Of a stretch of 64,000 bases of DNA, positions 33,086 through 46,614 are shown in pieces; within the stretch, counting starts at the first letter, position 1; the number at the start of each line of letters is the position of its first letter. The DNA comes from Oreohelix idahoensis. Lineage: Eukaryota > Mollusca > Gastropoda > Stylommatophora > Oreohelicidae. Made by a program: the position numbers and the translations under genes. The notes under the pieces are model-generated. The model did not search any database and was not told the DNA's origin. It was given only the letters and a program-made list of their open reading frames with translations. Location: assembly GCA_024509875.1 (NCBI GenBank), contig JAMPIV010004449.1, positions 1 to 64,000 on the forward strand, read 5' to 3'.

Positions 33086-35464
33086 AGACGGGCCAGCGGA
33101 AGCTAGTATCTCATTACCACCTGTGTTTTCGTGCCTCCGCCAGACGGATTTCTCAGACATACAATATGACCTCCTTTCATCGATCGTGCGCGACCATATT
33201 GTGTCAATAGAGATCGACTCTATCAAAGGTGGATAGGCAGCTCAGGTGATAAACGTATTACTGATAACGCTCGTTTTTCCTTTCTATCATCGTAACTGTG
33301 TATACATCAGAGCAGCTATCACCTTGATAAAGCTTGGTACTTTGCATCAATATCGATAAACGCCTTTTCTTCTTGTGGTAATAATAAAGCTGTTAATTTT
33401 GTATGTTGAATACTGTGTTTTGTCAGAGTACGTTGTGAAGGTGTACTGGGACTGACTAGTCAACTCAAACAACCGAGCACAGTGTCAGGTATACATGTCA
33501 CCTTGTCCTGGGACACAATGAGGCCCTGACAAGAATACAGTGTTGACAATGAGTGTTGTAATGAATGTCAATACGCGAATGTGTAGACTGTTCTGTGGAG
33601 TTGACTGAAGGTTCAAACAACTCATTCATACGTATCTAGAAGTACTTATGCAGACCACTGCAGTCGTTTCAATAGTTTAATTTGACGCACACACTTGACA
33701 GAATGGGTACAGTTACATGAACATAAGTCGACATAAACAGCATAATGTTGATCAATGGACTACCGTCATAAATTAGCATTCATGTAGAATAATCTTGCAA
33801 TGGAACATCTGTAAACACCAAGATTTCCATTGTTTATAAATACAGTCAGTAGACCTTACTGACCGAGCATGTCAATTAAGCAATACTGTTCAAACTTGAC
33901 TCCTAAACAGGACCTCTTTCTAGCGAAGAGTCCTTTAGGTAAATTACAGCAAATCTCTGTGAAGATAATGTTAACCCACTGGTATTGGGTTTTCTTTATA
34001 ATAGTGATCTCTCAATCATCACCTGATAATAAGGAAGCATTCCCGTTCTCTGCTTGATGATTTACAATAAGTAGAATTCCAAAATCAATCGAATTCCACA
34101 ATGGCTGCTGGTTCCCGGTTGAGCATCACTCACTATACGGATGTATAGCCAAATCTTCAATCGAAGCTTTGTTCATCAACAATAAATGATTCTACAAGGA
34201 TCAGCATATTCTGTCCTCATAGTTGCTGCATATAAACATATTTAGTGCTGCTGGATAATGTGTCGTCCCGACATATTCATAGGTAAATTCATGTAAACGT
34301 CTGCCCATCTTAAGCCTAGGAATGAACGAAGTCAGCAAAAGTACGTTTTTACCTTGACATAAGAAATACACTAGCAAGCACAAAACGCTCTCCCGGCGTT
34401 ATAGAATCACAACTGGGGAACTCATGGACTAAACGATCCTGGAAGAAACTATCTTCGTCCCCAGGATAACTTAAAGAGATCACAAACTCATGGGCATCTC
34501 TACGACATGACTTCCCGCCATAGGCTTTTACAACCGAAGGACACTCTAACCTATCTTCATCCGCCGAGAACACCTGACCCCCTTAAGTACAGTACACGAA
34601 GAAATAGTTCCACTTAAACATACTAAGATATCAAGATATAAGACATACTCGTCCTACATAGACAAGAACTACACATAGATTCGGGCCATAGACATTCTGA
34701 AGCAAGAACAATCTATTCCTAACCAAACACAGAATAGATTCAAGTAAGTCTAAATTCCTCCGCCGAGTTCCATTTTTAAGAACGCTACAAAGAGCGATAA
34801 CTCACAGAATGAATACTTATTGCCTAATCTGAGTTCCGTCCCTCAAGACCAAAAACATGCATTCAAAGATGAATATATCTTTATCAGACACTTAATACAT
34901 TTTACATGGTATGCGTAATCCGTCCGCCAAAAAATATGTGTGCAACAATTACCTGCTGACGGGTGTAATTAGCTTGGTATTATTACGATTCGTCTGGCGA
35001 AACGTAAACAAGTCTGTGAGTGGCTTCAGAGCAAAAATATGAATGAAGGTGCACAAAATATACCAAATAAAAAGCAGATGAAGGAGTGAGAGAGGGGCTC
35101 AAAGGTACATGTATAAACGTTTTGTCACACCATGCATAATTCTTTGGCTTTGACTTGGTTGTCTGCATGCAGAAGGATCTCACTATGGACCTAGTGATAG
35201 GCAGGGGAAGCTGAGAAGTGGCACTGTGCAGGACAAGTCCTTGGGAGAGCCCTGAACCAGAGTACAGTATTTTACTCTGCATTGTTCGAGAGCCCCCTTT
35301 GATGGCGGGGAATGCACAGTAAATCACACACTTCTTAGTCCTAGCTTGGGACAAGATGTGACGATCCTTTGACTGCAAGCCAGGCTGGAGAAACTAGAGC
35401 TCATGACTCCAACTCAACACATTTTGGAATGGCATAAATCCCACAGGAAAAGCCTAGATCTACA
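33086..35464. other. No recognisable gene
   Basis: Short frames on both strands, the longest at 34983-35378 minus (131 codons), without domain signature. The last part (from about 35380) continues across the hAT insertion into 39294-39360. Confidence 0.4.
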
Positions 35465-36684
35465 GTGTAGATCAGTGTTTCTCAACCTTTTTGTGTTCGC
35501 TACACACTTTTCAATTTACTAAAAATTTGCGGCACACATATCTGACCAGCGCCAGAATAAAAAATTACAGTGATATATTCTAAATTAAATACACTAATTT
35601 GTGCGTACTTTGGATAAATTAAACTCTAAATTCGATTTTATTTTAGTTGTTTAAAATTATTGGAACATATATTAAACAAACAAAAAATTTGTTTCTATAC
35701 AAACCTGATGGTCCTGAATGTTACGACACGTTTTTAACGATGTCGTCTGCTACAGTTGTGAGCACTTTTATTATTGCATATTGGATGCTTGAGATGGTTT
35801 TTAATATAGAATGTTTTTTCACGCTTCACGGTATCTTATTGAACGCGAAGTGTATAGTAACTTTATGACGTGTCGCGGTTGACATAGTCCCACTTGACTA
35901 CGTTTTACGTTGACCCTTTTGATTATAAGCTCCAAACGAGACGGATGTATTCCGCTTACTCCCAGGATATTTTATAGTGCACGTATTTGTTGAGAATTTT
36001 GGCCAGAGCGTCAGGCCTTTATTGTGATGAAGTAAGAATGGTTGTGGATAACCATTAGTTATTGAATTCTGATTACGGGAGTGATTAATCATTTATAATT
36101 CAAGTTCGCAAACTGGTAGGTCTCATTTTCGACTGACTGCATCGCAGCAGTGCGTATATATAGTCTACCATGTTTTGTCGACGATAATCATTGATATTTA
36201 TATTCGGACTGGACTGCACTAATATGAAATTGAATCCATGGAATATGAAGATTATTATGCGTGAAATATTACGTGAATAGAACTGTGATGTTAATAAATA
36301 TATATTGTTTTGTGGACTCGAAGAGAAGGGTTTGCCTTATTGATGACCTTCAAGGTTGGCTAACCAGTTAAGCCATTTTATATATTCATTATATGTTTAA
36401 GCACGATATCGTTCATTCAAGAACATTAATATTGACAAACTCGTAGACAAGGTTCGGAAGGAATAACACGATGACACTCAATTTATTAATGAAATACCCT
36501 GTTTCGATTAAGATCCATTGATGCTTTTGAGTAATTTCTTGGATATTATGGCGCATTTGAGATAAGCCCACTCTTATTTCATCTTCAATACAGATAAGTC
36601 ATTCCTGTTCTTGCATTTAATGCTTGTAATGTGTTGAAAATCCCAAGTCACATAAATATGATGTAGAAAACTGCATCAAAATAA

Positions 36685-38160
36685 TTAAAGCTCGTTTTCA
36701 ATAACAGAATACTCTTCTTTAACAGAAATCCAGAATGTGTACATGGGCATCTCAGAGTGTTTCATTTTAAGATTGCGATCAGTTGAAATAGAAGCTAACT
36801 GTTCTTCTTCTATTATTGTAAAATCCAAGTCAGATGAAAGAGGTACACATGGATTTCTTACCCAGTCGTCGAATATCTCTGTTGTCAGCGATGGAAAGTA
36901 ATATTGGATATTTTGCTCCAATGTTTCCAAATGCTCCATTATGAGGGTAGCAATGTCTTTTAAACTGTTTTTGGGTACCAGTGGAAACATATCAAGATTA
37001 CCCTCCCTAGCTCTATTTAACCAGATTAATATTCTTTTTTTTAAATGACAGTAGCTTATCAGTAGATGTAAGGATGTTTTCATTTCGTCCTTGCATACTG
37101 GTATTCACACTGTTTAGGCGCCTGAATATTTCTGCCAGGTATGCTAGCTTGGCACATCAAAGTTCACCTTTGAGGTTTTCACAAAATGTTTTGTTTCCTT
37201 CTGACTGAAAAAAAAAATTTCATTTCGTTCATTAGTTCATACATTCTTCCCCTTAATAACCATCTCACTTCTGTATGTAAAATTTAACATTCATACTGCG
37301 AATCCATATCTTTACAAAGCTTTTTAAAGAGTCATGTCTTTAGAGGCATTGACTTCACAAAATTGACCATTAGGACAGCCTGGTCTAATACAGACTTTAA
37401 TTCTTTCGCCAGTGTCTTTCCAACAAGGGCATCCGTATGCAGAAAGCAATGTGTAGAAATCATGTTAGGATTTTGCTCTTACAAGTGCGACAAAACCTTT
37501 GATAGACCCCATCATAGATGGAGCGCCATCTGTGCAAACATCCACACATGACTTCCACGAGAGATCTCATTTTTTTTTTAAAGTAGGCAGTCAAGGTATC
37601 AAATATATCTTGACCTCTCGTGCGATCTACAAGTTCTCTGCAGCATAAAAATTGGTTTATGACAAAGCGAACAAATGCTAACAGTTGTGCTTTGCCACTT
37701 ATGTCTGTAGATTCGTCAACTTGTTGCGCAAAGTCTGATTTTTTAAGCTCTGTTGAAACATGTTCCTCAATGTTAGAAGACATCTCGATTATTCTTCTTC
37801 TAATCGTATCATTAGACAACAGAATTTTGGTAATTTCGTTTTACACTTCACTGCCAAACATTGTCATAACAATCAAACGGTACGCAGGCAAAATAAGTGA
37901 CTCAGCTGTAGTATATTATTTCATGTGCTGTGCTATGATTTCGGCTACATGATAAGAAGCTGTTTGAACTTTATCAGATACTTTAACTCTTTGTTCAAAA
38001 TAGCATACTTGTTTTGTTTGTTGTTCAACTAAACTTTTGAAATAATTCAAATCTATATTACCGAGATGTGCATGTTTAGTGGTCAAATGTCTTTTCAATT
38101 TACTAGGAATCATGGCTTCGTTCGAAAGTTTGTCACCGCACACAAAGTTTTACAAATCAA
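36685..38160 (-). pseudogene. hAT transposase (ZBED5-like), several breaks
   Basis: Minus-strand pieces in order: a BED-type finger remnant with VCGDKLSNEAMIPSKLKRH and TKH (about 38075-38145); a linker with QTKQVCYFEQRVKVSDKV; then SNDTIRRRIIEMSSNIEEHV and DFAQQVDESTDISGKAQLLAFVRF (about 37680-37820), which holds the first catalytic Asp region of the RNase H-like fold; CRELVDRTRGQDIFDTL; and a C-terminal part (37083-36685) with DMFPL and a dimerisation-region tail. A stop precedes the BED finger and at least two frameshifts separate the pieces. This matches the lineage from which vertebrate ZBED5 and SCAND3-like domesticated genes derive. Not active. Confidence 0.88.
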
Positions 38161-38553
38161 ACACAAGCAAGAAACAACACGCTGATAATTGTGTTAATTA
38201 TAAAATGAAACATACAACACGAATTGTACGCATGCGCAAATTAATTATCAGTTTTCTCTACCTTACCGCTCTTTCTTATACGAAATCTAATTAGGTCAAA
38301 AGTTGAAGTGCTATGCACCGTCCATGGCCTTTGAATGTTGTTTATGCGTATCTTGCGCTTTATAATATCATGAAAGTTTGATGTATACTATTTTGTTCAA
38401 AGCAGTTAATAGCTCTAATTATTATTGAATGAACTCAAGCTGTAAGATCAGTTTTATGTTACATATCACTAAAAATATACTTCATGTAGTAAATTTACAA
38501 AATTTTCGAGGCACACTTTGATAGGCGCGGTGGCACACTAATGTGCCGCGGCA

Positions 38554-39258
38554 TTTGAGATGGCTACTGTGTGTGTCTGTCGAAACAATGCTTCGAAACA
38601 GCGCTGAGTCCGAAAGATCCGAAACACAGCCTGCTTCTTGTTTCGAAACAGTTTCAGTTCCTGTCTGCCTCGCTGTTTTGCAAAGAGGCACACTGTCTCA
38701 CTGTCTCACCTTCCGTGGGCCTTTATAAAATTTGAGTCAAGCGTCCGGTACATTAGTCGTTCATAGATAGTATGGAAGATGAAACAAGTCATAATTTTTT
38801 TTTTTTAATAATTCCTCAGGACTGAAAGAGGCTTACTACTACAGTACTAGATGTCTGCTCGGTTTGAGTTGAATCATTGTCGCTGACTGTACCTATTCTA
38901 GTTTTATATAATGTGTTATTATTACTGTTATTATTATTGTTGTTTTTTATTATTTTCACATATACTGCAGCTATCATCATATCTCCGTTTTATTTCATCA
39001 TAATGAAGACTTGTATAAAAAATATTGAATTGTGGTCACACGAAACTCCATAGATTTTCACACACGTCAGTCCAAGCGCGCAAGAAAAACGGCGGAGACT
39101 GTCTCACACAGTTCATGTATACTGTCCATTGCTAGAGACTTCTCGCGACACGGGCAAAAGTGCCGTTGCGCCGTTGTGTCGAAACAGTGTGTCGATACAG
39201 TTTAAATCACTGTGCCGAATGTCTCGAAACAGCGGAGTGTGTCGATTTGCCCATCTCT
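38554..39258. mobile_element. Nested hAT-like non-autonomous element
   Basis: Inserted in the host hAT's right subterminal sequence, with target copies CCGCGGCA (38546-38553) and ACGCGGCA (39259-39266), 7 of 8 matching. Ends TTTGAGATGG and (reversed) AGAGATGGGC form an imperfect inverted repeat. Subterminal motifs TCGAAACA/TCGAAACAG recur at 38580, 38594, 38643, 39180 and 39223, as expected for transposase-binding repeats. The middle (38790-38990) is T-rich and ATT-rich filler. No coding capacity (705 bp). Confidence 0.75.
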
Positions 39259-39293
39259 ACGCGGCACACCGGTTGAGAAATACTGGTGTAGAT

Positions 39294-40720
39294 AATACCA
39301 AGGAATCTTCAACTTGGTATTGGCTGCTAAAGAGCGAGAAGCTCAGCAGCCCTAGTTAAACAACAACAACAAGAATTTTTGTTTAACGTTTATTATCAGA
39401 TGACAATTTGCGTATTAAAATGGTTGAACTTTGAAGTATTTTAAATTCCCATTTTAAATAATCTAAAATTTTCATAAATGTACAAACGTGTGAAACTTTC
39501 AGCAAGCAAGAATAAGGAAAAACATAGGACTGTTGTGCCTTCATGCATGTCGTACGATACGACTACTGTGAGTTGTGCATGTGGCTGGCAACCTTCTTAT
39601 GTCAAACAAATTGCTACAGAAACCAACACTTCAAGAGCATGTGAAGGTTTGGTGCAGGCTTCCTACAAATGAACCAGCTACAGTTATGGCTCTATGCTCC
39701 ATAAGGAGGTGAGACAAATGATGATGATGATGATGAGGAATAAGATGTGATTCCAGTTGGAGAGAAATAAAAGATAACTTTTCCCAATAGGCTAAGTTCA
39801 GTTGTGGGTTGGCTACTTTCATCTACACTATTTTTTTAAAGTTTTTAATAATAATTATTATATCTTAGTGGTCTCCTCTCTCAGCTTCCCCAACTCTTAC
39901 GAGACGTAGAGTGTTTCCCAAAAAAAATCTGGTCGGCAGCAACATTCAGCTTCATTTTCTCCAGCATATGCCTTAAAGCGCTGGTTGTTAAGAAATTCAG
40001 TTCATCGTAATCTCCATAAAATAGCAGAACAGATAAGAGGAAATATATTGAAGAGATGGCAAAAAGTGATATAGAATGCTGCAGGAAAAGGAAACAAGGG
40101 GTACCTGTACGATTGTGCACGGCAGCTTACAGAGAAATATAAACAATCAAAAGGTCTTATCGAAATCAAGAATGGACAATACAGCTAATGAAGAAGATTG
40201 ACAGAATCTTTTGAAAAACAATCTGTATGTTTGTAACATTTCGCATTTGAAGATTTCTTTGATATTTCTTTTTATTTTCATAAGTCCTTGAACGAAATGG
40301 CACCAGAAAGGAATTGCTTGCGAAGAATTTGCCTATGTTTTATAGGGAATTGAAGGTAATGAGCCAATGAATGATTTATCTTGAAAACCATTTTGACGGT
40401 ACTACAAATTACCAGTATCATCATCATCTTTCATCATCATCATCATCATCAAAATTCCATAATTCTCGCCGTTTTGTACGTTTGTCACATCTAAGGGATG
40501 CAACTGTGGTTGAAAAGTTAGACATTAATTGTATTGTTTTCCCTTAATATCTACTCTCCCGAAAATAGTAACACTCAACGAAGAAAAGTCGGTGTAGAAA
40601 ACCCAGTATCATTCCAAAGAAACGGATTTTACTCATCATTTTGTTAAAAATAACCTTAAATGTTTTTGATTGTTTCTTCAAGAAAAAAAATTTAATTCAA
40701 AGTATTGCAGACTTATTATT
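39294..40720. other. No gene; short trinucleotide repeats
   Basis: Includes (ATG)n at 39718-39736 and (ATC)n at about 40421-40452. The first 60 bases continue an interrupted reading (VDNTKESSTWYW...) that may be the tail of an older LINE-like repeat into which the hAT inserted. Confidence 0.4.
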
Positions 40721-41445
40721 ATGGATCAAAATGATAAGATGGCTGCAAAACGAGCTGCAGATGCTAAGAGGAAGAGAGGATCGCGTCAATCACAAAGAGC
40801 AAGCGAGACTCTAGAAGAAGCAGCAAAAAGGCGATAACATGAAGCGGAACAAAGACAAACACAGCGTTAGTCACAACGAGCAAATCAGTCTGCAGAAGAG
40901 CATGAATCTCAACGCGCTGCAGAAGCTTTTCGCATTCGTCAGTTGAGAGCATCACAACGAGCAAAGGAGACTTCAGAAGAAGCAACCGAACGTAGAGCAG
41001 CAGCTGCACAACAAGTGAGACGATCAAGAGCTGCACGTAGTCCAACAATTCCAAATCATGATGCCTTTGATGAGAATGCAGTTGCTGTACACAACTGCGG
41101 CCCAATGGATCAGAAATATCAGTTCTGTCACTCTCTCAATTTTCAAGTGGAAAGATCAACCGATGGTACACTCAAATATTGCTGCCATAAAGGTACAGTG
41201 CTGTTGGAGCAAGAAGGAGAGCAGAGACATCCATTTCCTCCGTCTCTTAAGGATCTTTTGAGCAACCCAGCGCATTCACAACATCGACATTTTAAGGAAT
41301 AAATATCCGTTCCTATAATTCAGTCTTGGGCTTTGCATCCATGGGTGCCCAAATCGGTCGCATTCGTTGGACGTTGGACCATATGTGTTCAGAGTGCATG
41401 GACAGATCTATCATTTGAGTTTACTTCCGTCATTATTGACGGGTT
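40721..41445 (+). pseudogene. Helitron Rep/helicase, N-terminal fragment
   Basis: From ATG 40721 the frame gives a long Arg/Ala/Glu-rich helix made of repeats like SQRASETLEEAAKRR, with in-frame stops near 40836 and 40868. The next part is NCGPMDQKYQFCHSLNFQVE, CCHKGTVLLEQ and FPPSLKDLLSN, characteristic of the protein upstream of the Helitron_like_N domain. After a frameshift near 41295 the reading SALGFASMGAQI... GPYVFRVHGQIYHLS matches the opening of that domain. Rolling-circle (HUH) and helicase domains are absent, so it is truncated at about 41445. I find no 3' hairpin with CTRR end. Confidence 0.85.
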
Positions 41446-44400
41446 ATTGCTAGTTGTTTCTTAAATCTAGAGTTTCACTTTATCATTGTTTTCACCTTGA
41501 CAGAAGCGGTTAAATGTTTTTGTGTATATATCTATTTATGTCTGTTATTTTTTTCCCCCCACTTTAGCCTTAAGGAATCAAAATGTGCAGTTCTAATATT
41601 AAATTTTTTGACGATCCAACTAAATTTGGTGTTAAAATCTATCCCCCCTATTCTTTGTTTGTTTATTGTTTTAACCTGAATATCTGTATGTTTTTTTCAG
41701 TAATGTTCTCCAAAACATTTGTAGAAAACTTTCATTGAGTCTGACATTTCATAGCATATCCACGGTTTTAAAAAATGTAAAACACAGTTTTGTTTACAGC
41801 TCTAATTCGATGTAAAAGGCACTAAAATAGTTAAGAAATATGTGTACATTTTTGGGTAACCCTGAGCACAACAGAAACGTGGTCTTTATTTGTAAAGCAA
41901 AATCTGTCCATTCACCATGAATTGTGTTGGTGGTTGTATGTATGCTTCTTTAAGATAAAATGTGTTATGCAAAGTACTTGATGACCACACAGTAAATATT
42001 TGAGAAGAAAGCATACGTGCTGGCCAACTTTACTTCATCTGATTTTTAAAAAAAAATTTACAAGTTTTAAATTTTATAGTAAAAAAATAATATCTGCTTC
42101 TAATTAGTGGGGGACGAGCATTTCCGCTGTTTCCTTATACTTTCTTTGACATGCATTCAGATCTAGAGAAATACCGGACATGTCAGCACACGATTTTTAA
42201 AACGACGTGTTGTGCAAATTTAAAAAGGTCACTTTAACGCTGGCGGGTTGCATAAAATGACACATGAAGACTAAGTTTAAACTGTGTACAATACACCAGT
42301 TTATTTACTATTCGATTTAACTATGAACTGGCAGTAAAACTTAAAAAGGTTCAATGGATCCCGTTTCATGCCCATATGGCATATTTGGAATATATTGTTA
42401 GACCCAATTATTTTCTTGACCAATCGGCACACTGTTGGTGTTGTTGGTCAGCATCACGCCAGCCGCCTTTTTAACCTTCCCAGAGTAGCCCTGGTCTTAC
42501 CCAATTTCACGAGGCTGGTGTTCGACCCAAAGCCGATTGCGGTTCTAAAAAAATTGCCTACCTGGGTCAAAAACTTGTGGGATTGGAACCACGGACAACG
42601 AGCTAGGAAGCCATTGAATTGGCAGTGTGGTTGCAGCCGCTTCATTTTACCTGGGGTTTAACAATTAATGACTAAACCTTTCTTTGGGACAATTAAATTG
42701 ACAGCCGCCATTGGCATAAGATTGCATGTTCATCTTTTGTTTTTCACCTCACAACACTTGTTTGAGGAGACTCCAAAAAACTCACAATTGAAGTACCATA
42801 TAGCTGCGGTATATAATGCCTGCGTCTACAAGCACGGTTTCTTATACGTGCGCTAGGACATTGACAGTTTTTTTTTTATGCTAAGCAAGTAAAGAAGGCC
42901 ATGATCCAATTAATCTTCCATCTACAGTGCTTATCGCCCCCATTCCTTGGTGTTTCGTGGGTAAGGCCGAAGGACAAATGTTCTCGAGCTGCTTGTCACG
43001 TGATTGGCCTTTATTAGTTATGTTTTACACTGCTTCGACAACAGCGCAGACTACGCTGGTGTTTGGGCATTTCCGCCGCATTTGGCTTTAGCATCCGCCG
43101 CATGGAAGATGGGTCGCATACCCAAAGATAATTTTTACGGACAAACTGGCAGTAGGCACAAAAAAAAAAAAAAAAAAACTGTCGGGCAACTGCAGCTGAG
43201 GTTCAAAGATGTGTGCAATAAAGGAAGACATAAAGGCATTACTGGATCATACAATCGACCTGCCTGGGGAAGGATGAAGCAGCGATCGCCAATCGCAAGT
43301 GGCGATGCTCCCTACGGTTGACACCTCATATTGGGCGAAAAGAAGCTCTCTACAACAAAACAGAAAAAGAACACCGCCGAAAGGAAAAACCAGGCCAAAA
43401 ATAAACATAATGCTGAGGGGAACAATCAACCTCAGGGGTCCAATTCCCCCCATATTCAGTTATCAACTAAAATGGGGCAGAAGACCATTGATTACATATT
43501 TCAGGAATTTTTTAAGCAACGAGATTAAGCAATTTTATAAATGCTTATGTAGCCATAAAGTCCCCGTAATTTATGAACTTCCATGTATTTGCTAACAAAG
43601 TCATTTCTATTTTATACCTTCAGTGGTGCAGAAGGCTAACAGATTATAACCTGAATATTAGTGGATTCGAGAATTAGGCAATTTAAGTGCTATGTAGACA
43701 TAAAGTCCCGTACTTTTAATGAAAAGCTTCATGTGTTCGCCTAACCGTCAAAGTAAATTTATACTCAGTTGGTTTGCCAAAGGGCTAACGGATTTTTTAA
43801 AAAACCTGAATATTGGTGGGATCGTTGCTAGGCCCCCCAGTGCTAAGTGTTTAAAACATCAATTTTAAAGTAACATTGAGGAAACAAACTAACAAACATC
43901 TTGTAAACATAAATAAAAGTAAAATCTAAAAGATTATGGTTGTTTCTATTTTTAAAATTGATAAAGAGAGGACACGCAAAAATCTTTCAAAGGGAGGAAA
44001 AAGAAAAGACAGTGGGGAATAAACGTTCTTTCCGCTACTCTTATGATGCAAACTTAAAAATTGAATGAAACTGTTTACCTTTTATAGGCTGCTCTCTGCG
44101 GTATTATTTGAGATGGTTGATTTATTATATAGAAATTATGTGAGTGATTCTGAATTTTAAAGATCTTTACTTTTAAAAATTATTTTTTAATTGTTCAATT
44201 ACAGTTCTTTTGGTAAAATTGTTAATCCCCTAGCAGAGTTAAAAAAACAAAAATCCAATAATAAAATTAACACAGGAAGGATACTGGATTGGTAAAAGAG
44301 TCTTAAAAACTATAAGTTAATGGTCCCATTTAATCTTGGCATTTAGGACAAATAGGAAAACGAGCGTTATAATTATTCCTTACCTTAAAAAAATTTTAAA

Positions 44401-46440
44401 AAAAACTGTGAAAGTATAACTTGCATTGTTCTCAAAGGCCAGGCTTCTAAAACCCAAGCCAGTTCTTTTGCTTGTTGTGATTGTATGTTACGTTGACGCT
44501 CTTGTTGTAAACTTCTCGAAACTTAGTGTACCTTATCTTATCGTTACATGGCTGTTATTAATTGTAGGCCCCCTTTGGGCCATCCTTGTAACTAAAATTT
44601 AAACCAACAAATGAAAAATGAATCGACTCGCATCCATCAATACTTGGAAGGACCTTAAAAACACGTCAGGAGCTGTTGACAACCAAATTTGACTATCACA
44701 CCCACGTTGTCAAACACACACCTTACAAACTTGGCTACTTCCGAGCCTGATTATCAATAAATATGTACATATGAGACTTGCATTTGCGATGACACTCCTA
44801 CAGTAGTTTCACGTACTGGCTGGTCAAGTAACCTAATGCTATTGGCTCTCATTAGATTACGCTAAACCCGGATCTCTGCTGTCTATCAATTGTTATTCTA
44901 TCCACCCATCACTACTAGAACATCATACGTAATTATGGGCTTGGGTTCTACATCGATTTTAAATGTGCTTCGAAAGTATTGTCTGGGTTCACCCACACAA
45001 AATGGTAAGCTTCTTCGTAGTCTGTACATATTCTGGAGAGAAAAACTATCTGCCTCTATACGTCCGACGCTGGACCACTGTTTTCAACGACTTAAAATCT
45101 TTATTGCTCTCAGCTAATTAACGAGTGTTTACATACATTGAAAACTTAAATACTGCTGGCTGAATTCTAGTTGGACAAGCTCGAATGCGTGAAAATCTTC
45201 TTGTTGATTTGAAAAGGAAATATTCTCTGCATCAGTCTTCTTCTCATCTATCTCTGCACACTGCATTTATTGGCATGGAAGCAACATGGACTAAAAAGCT
45301 AGTTCCAGTAGGACATGGGCAGAATGGTCGATACGGTTAGTCTAATTTCTAAACCTGCTCTCAGCTGACGGCCATTTGAAGAGTCTCTCAACTCTTTTCG
45401 TCAATCCACTTGGTTTCTCGTGACACAATGTTGACCCTAACACTTTTTCCACTACTATAAATCTATTGTAATAAATATTCTATCACAGTTCTCTCCTTTC
45501 CTGATCACACACCCTTACTCTTATTCAGGGAGCTTTCTGTGTATCTACTTATAAGCATCCAGCTTTATCTGGCACTATCCTGTATCACTTCTTGGATGTT
45601 CAATTTTGTGTCCAGGATACTTATAATTTCAATTAAACATGTACCTCTCGTGACATTCCACCCTGCTTTATCTCGTTCTATTACATGTCTTCTTCCCAAT
45701 ACGTTCGGCTGATTTGAAAGACGTTGGTTGCTCTTGTTTATATTGTCACATGTTTATCGCCGGGCTGTGATATACTGCAAAACACCTTTCAAAAGTAGGC
45801 GCAACAGCCGACATTTCCAGCACGGCATTGTTTTGAGTGTAAAATCGGGTTTGCTTCCTCTGCGATCTTTTAATCTTCTCTCAGGAACAGACTGCAGTGA
45901 TGCAGCTCTTAGTTTCCAGAAAATCACCACTCCTGGGGTAAAAGTAAGGAGATCTTGGTCAGCTTGGTTTCGCGACCTGATGCAAGCAGGAAAAGTATGG
46001 GTCGTGACCTGGCATCTCTCTATTCACTGCATCTTTACTGGTCAAAAAGCCATTCGACTTCATCCTTTGATACTTCTGATATTGAGGTTGGTTGCTATTG
46101 TTTTTCATTTCAACAGTGGTTTTCACAAGCGTAGGTGGCGGAGAATTACAGGTATAGCAAACTGTCTTTGAATATCGTTATCAGTCATGATTACTTTCAC
46201 TGACCGTGCAACTAGCGAGAGTGAATTTAAAAAACACAAAGTGTACTTCTCTGATATCACAGGACCTCACACCTTCTGGAGAGCATACATTTCTACTCTA
46301 GCATATCATCATCACACGAATAGGTCAAAATCCTTTCCGCTACATTGAGTTCTGGATCGCTCTCTCAGCCAATAGTGAGCAGAATTGCAACCTTCACATC
46401 AATTGTCATCACAATTTGGCTCATTATATTTTTCACATAG
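41446..46440. other. Unassigned 5-kb stretch
   Basis: No known element recognised. Frames worth noting: 42368-42661 plus (97 codons, with FNLPRVALVLPNFTRLVFDP and a Trp/Cys-rich end), 43331-43528 plus (Lys/Asn/Gln-rich) and 45728-46171 plus (147 codons, no domains). None has a family I can name. The stretch is AT-rich with short A and T runs. Confidence 0.35.
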
Positions 46441-46454
46441 ATAATTTTTTCATC

Positions 46455-46606
46455 AACCAGCGGCACTGGACGAGAAATTTCTCCCAAGAAAATTTTGAAG
46501 CCCAATGACACTGTCCTGTTTTGCGAGGCATTGGGGGGGAGGGGGGGGGGCGGGGGGGGTGCAGTGGACTTGTCCTTCCAACCGGTCAGGAGCTTCGGCT
46601 CCTTCC
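46455..46606 (-). mobile_element. SINE 3' fragment with G-rich tract
   Basis: Shares ACCAGCGGCACT, CCCAATGACA, TGCGAGGC and GGTCAGGAGCTTCG with the SINE at 23.45-23.55 kb, same orientation. A near-pure G tract (46534-46559) interrupts it. The tRNA-like head is missing. Confidence 0.8.
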
Positions 46607-46614
46607 GGAATTCC

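Larger units (their letters stand above)
35473..39285 (-). mobile_element. hAT DNA transposon, complete ends
   Basis: An 8-bp target duplication GTGTAGAT (35465-35472 and 39286-39293) flanks terminal repeats CAGTGTTTCTCAACC and (reverse complement of the right end) CAGTATTTCTCAACC, 14 of 15 matching. These are diagnostic of the hAT superfamily. The transposase runs on the minus strand. The right subterminal region is interrupted by another insertion at 38554-39258. Confidence 0.96.

Noticed and set aside
34983..35378. 131-codon minus-strand frame
   Set aside because: No motif, low complexity in parts, and next to old repeat sequence interrupted by the hAT.
45728..46171. 147-codon frame
   Set aside because: No domain, biased hydrophobic end, no supporting context; likely chance.
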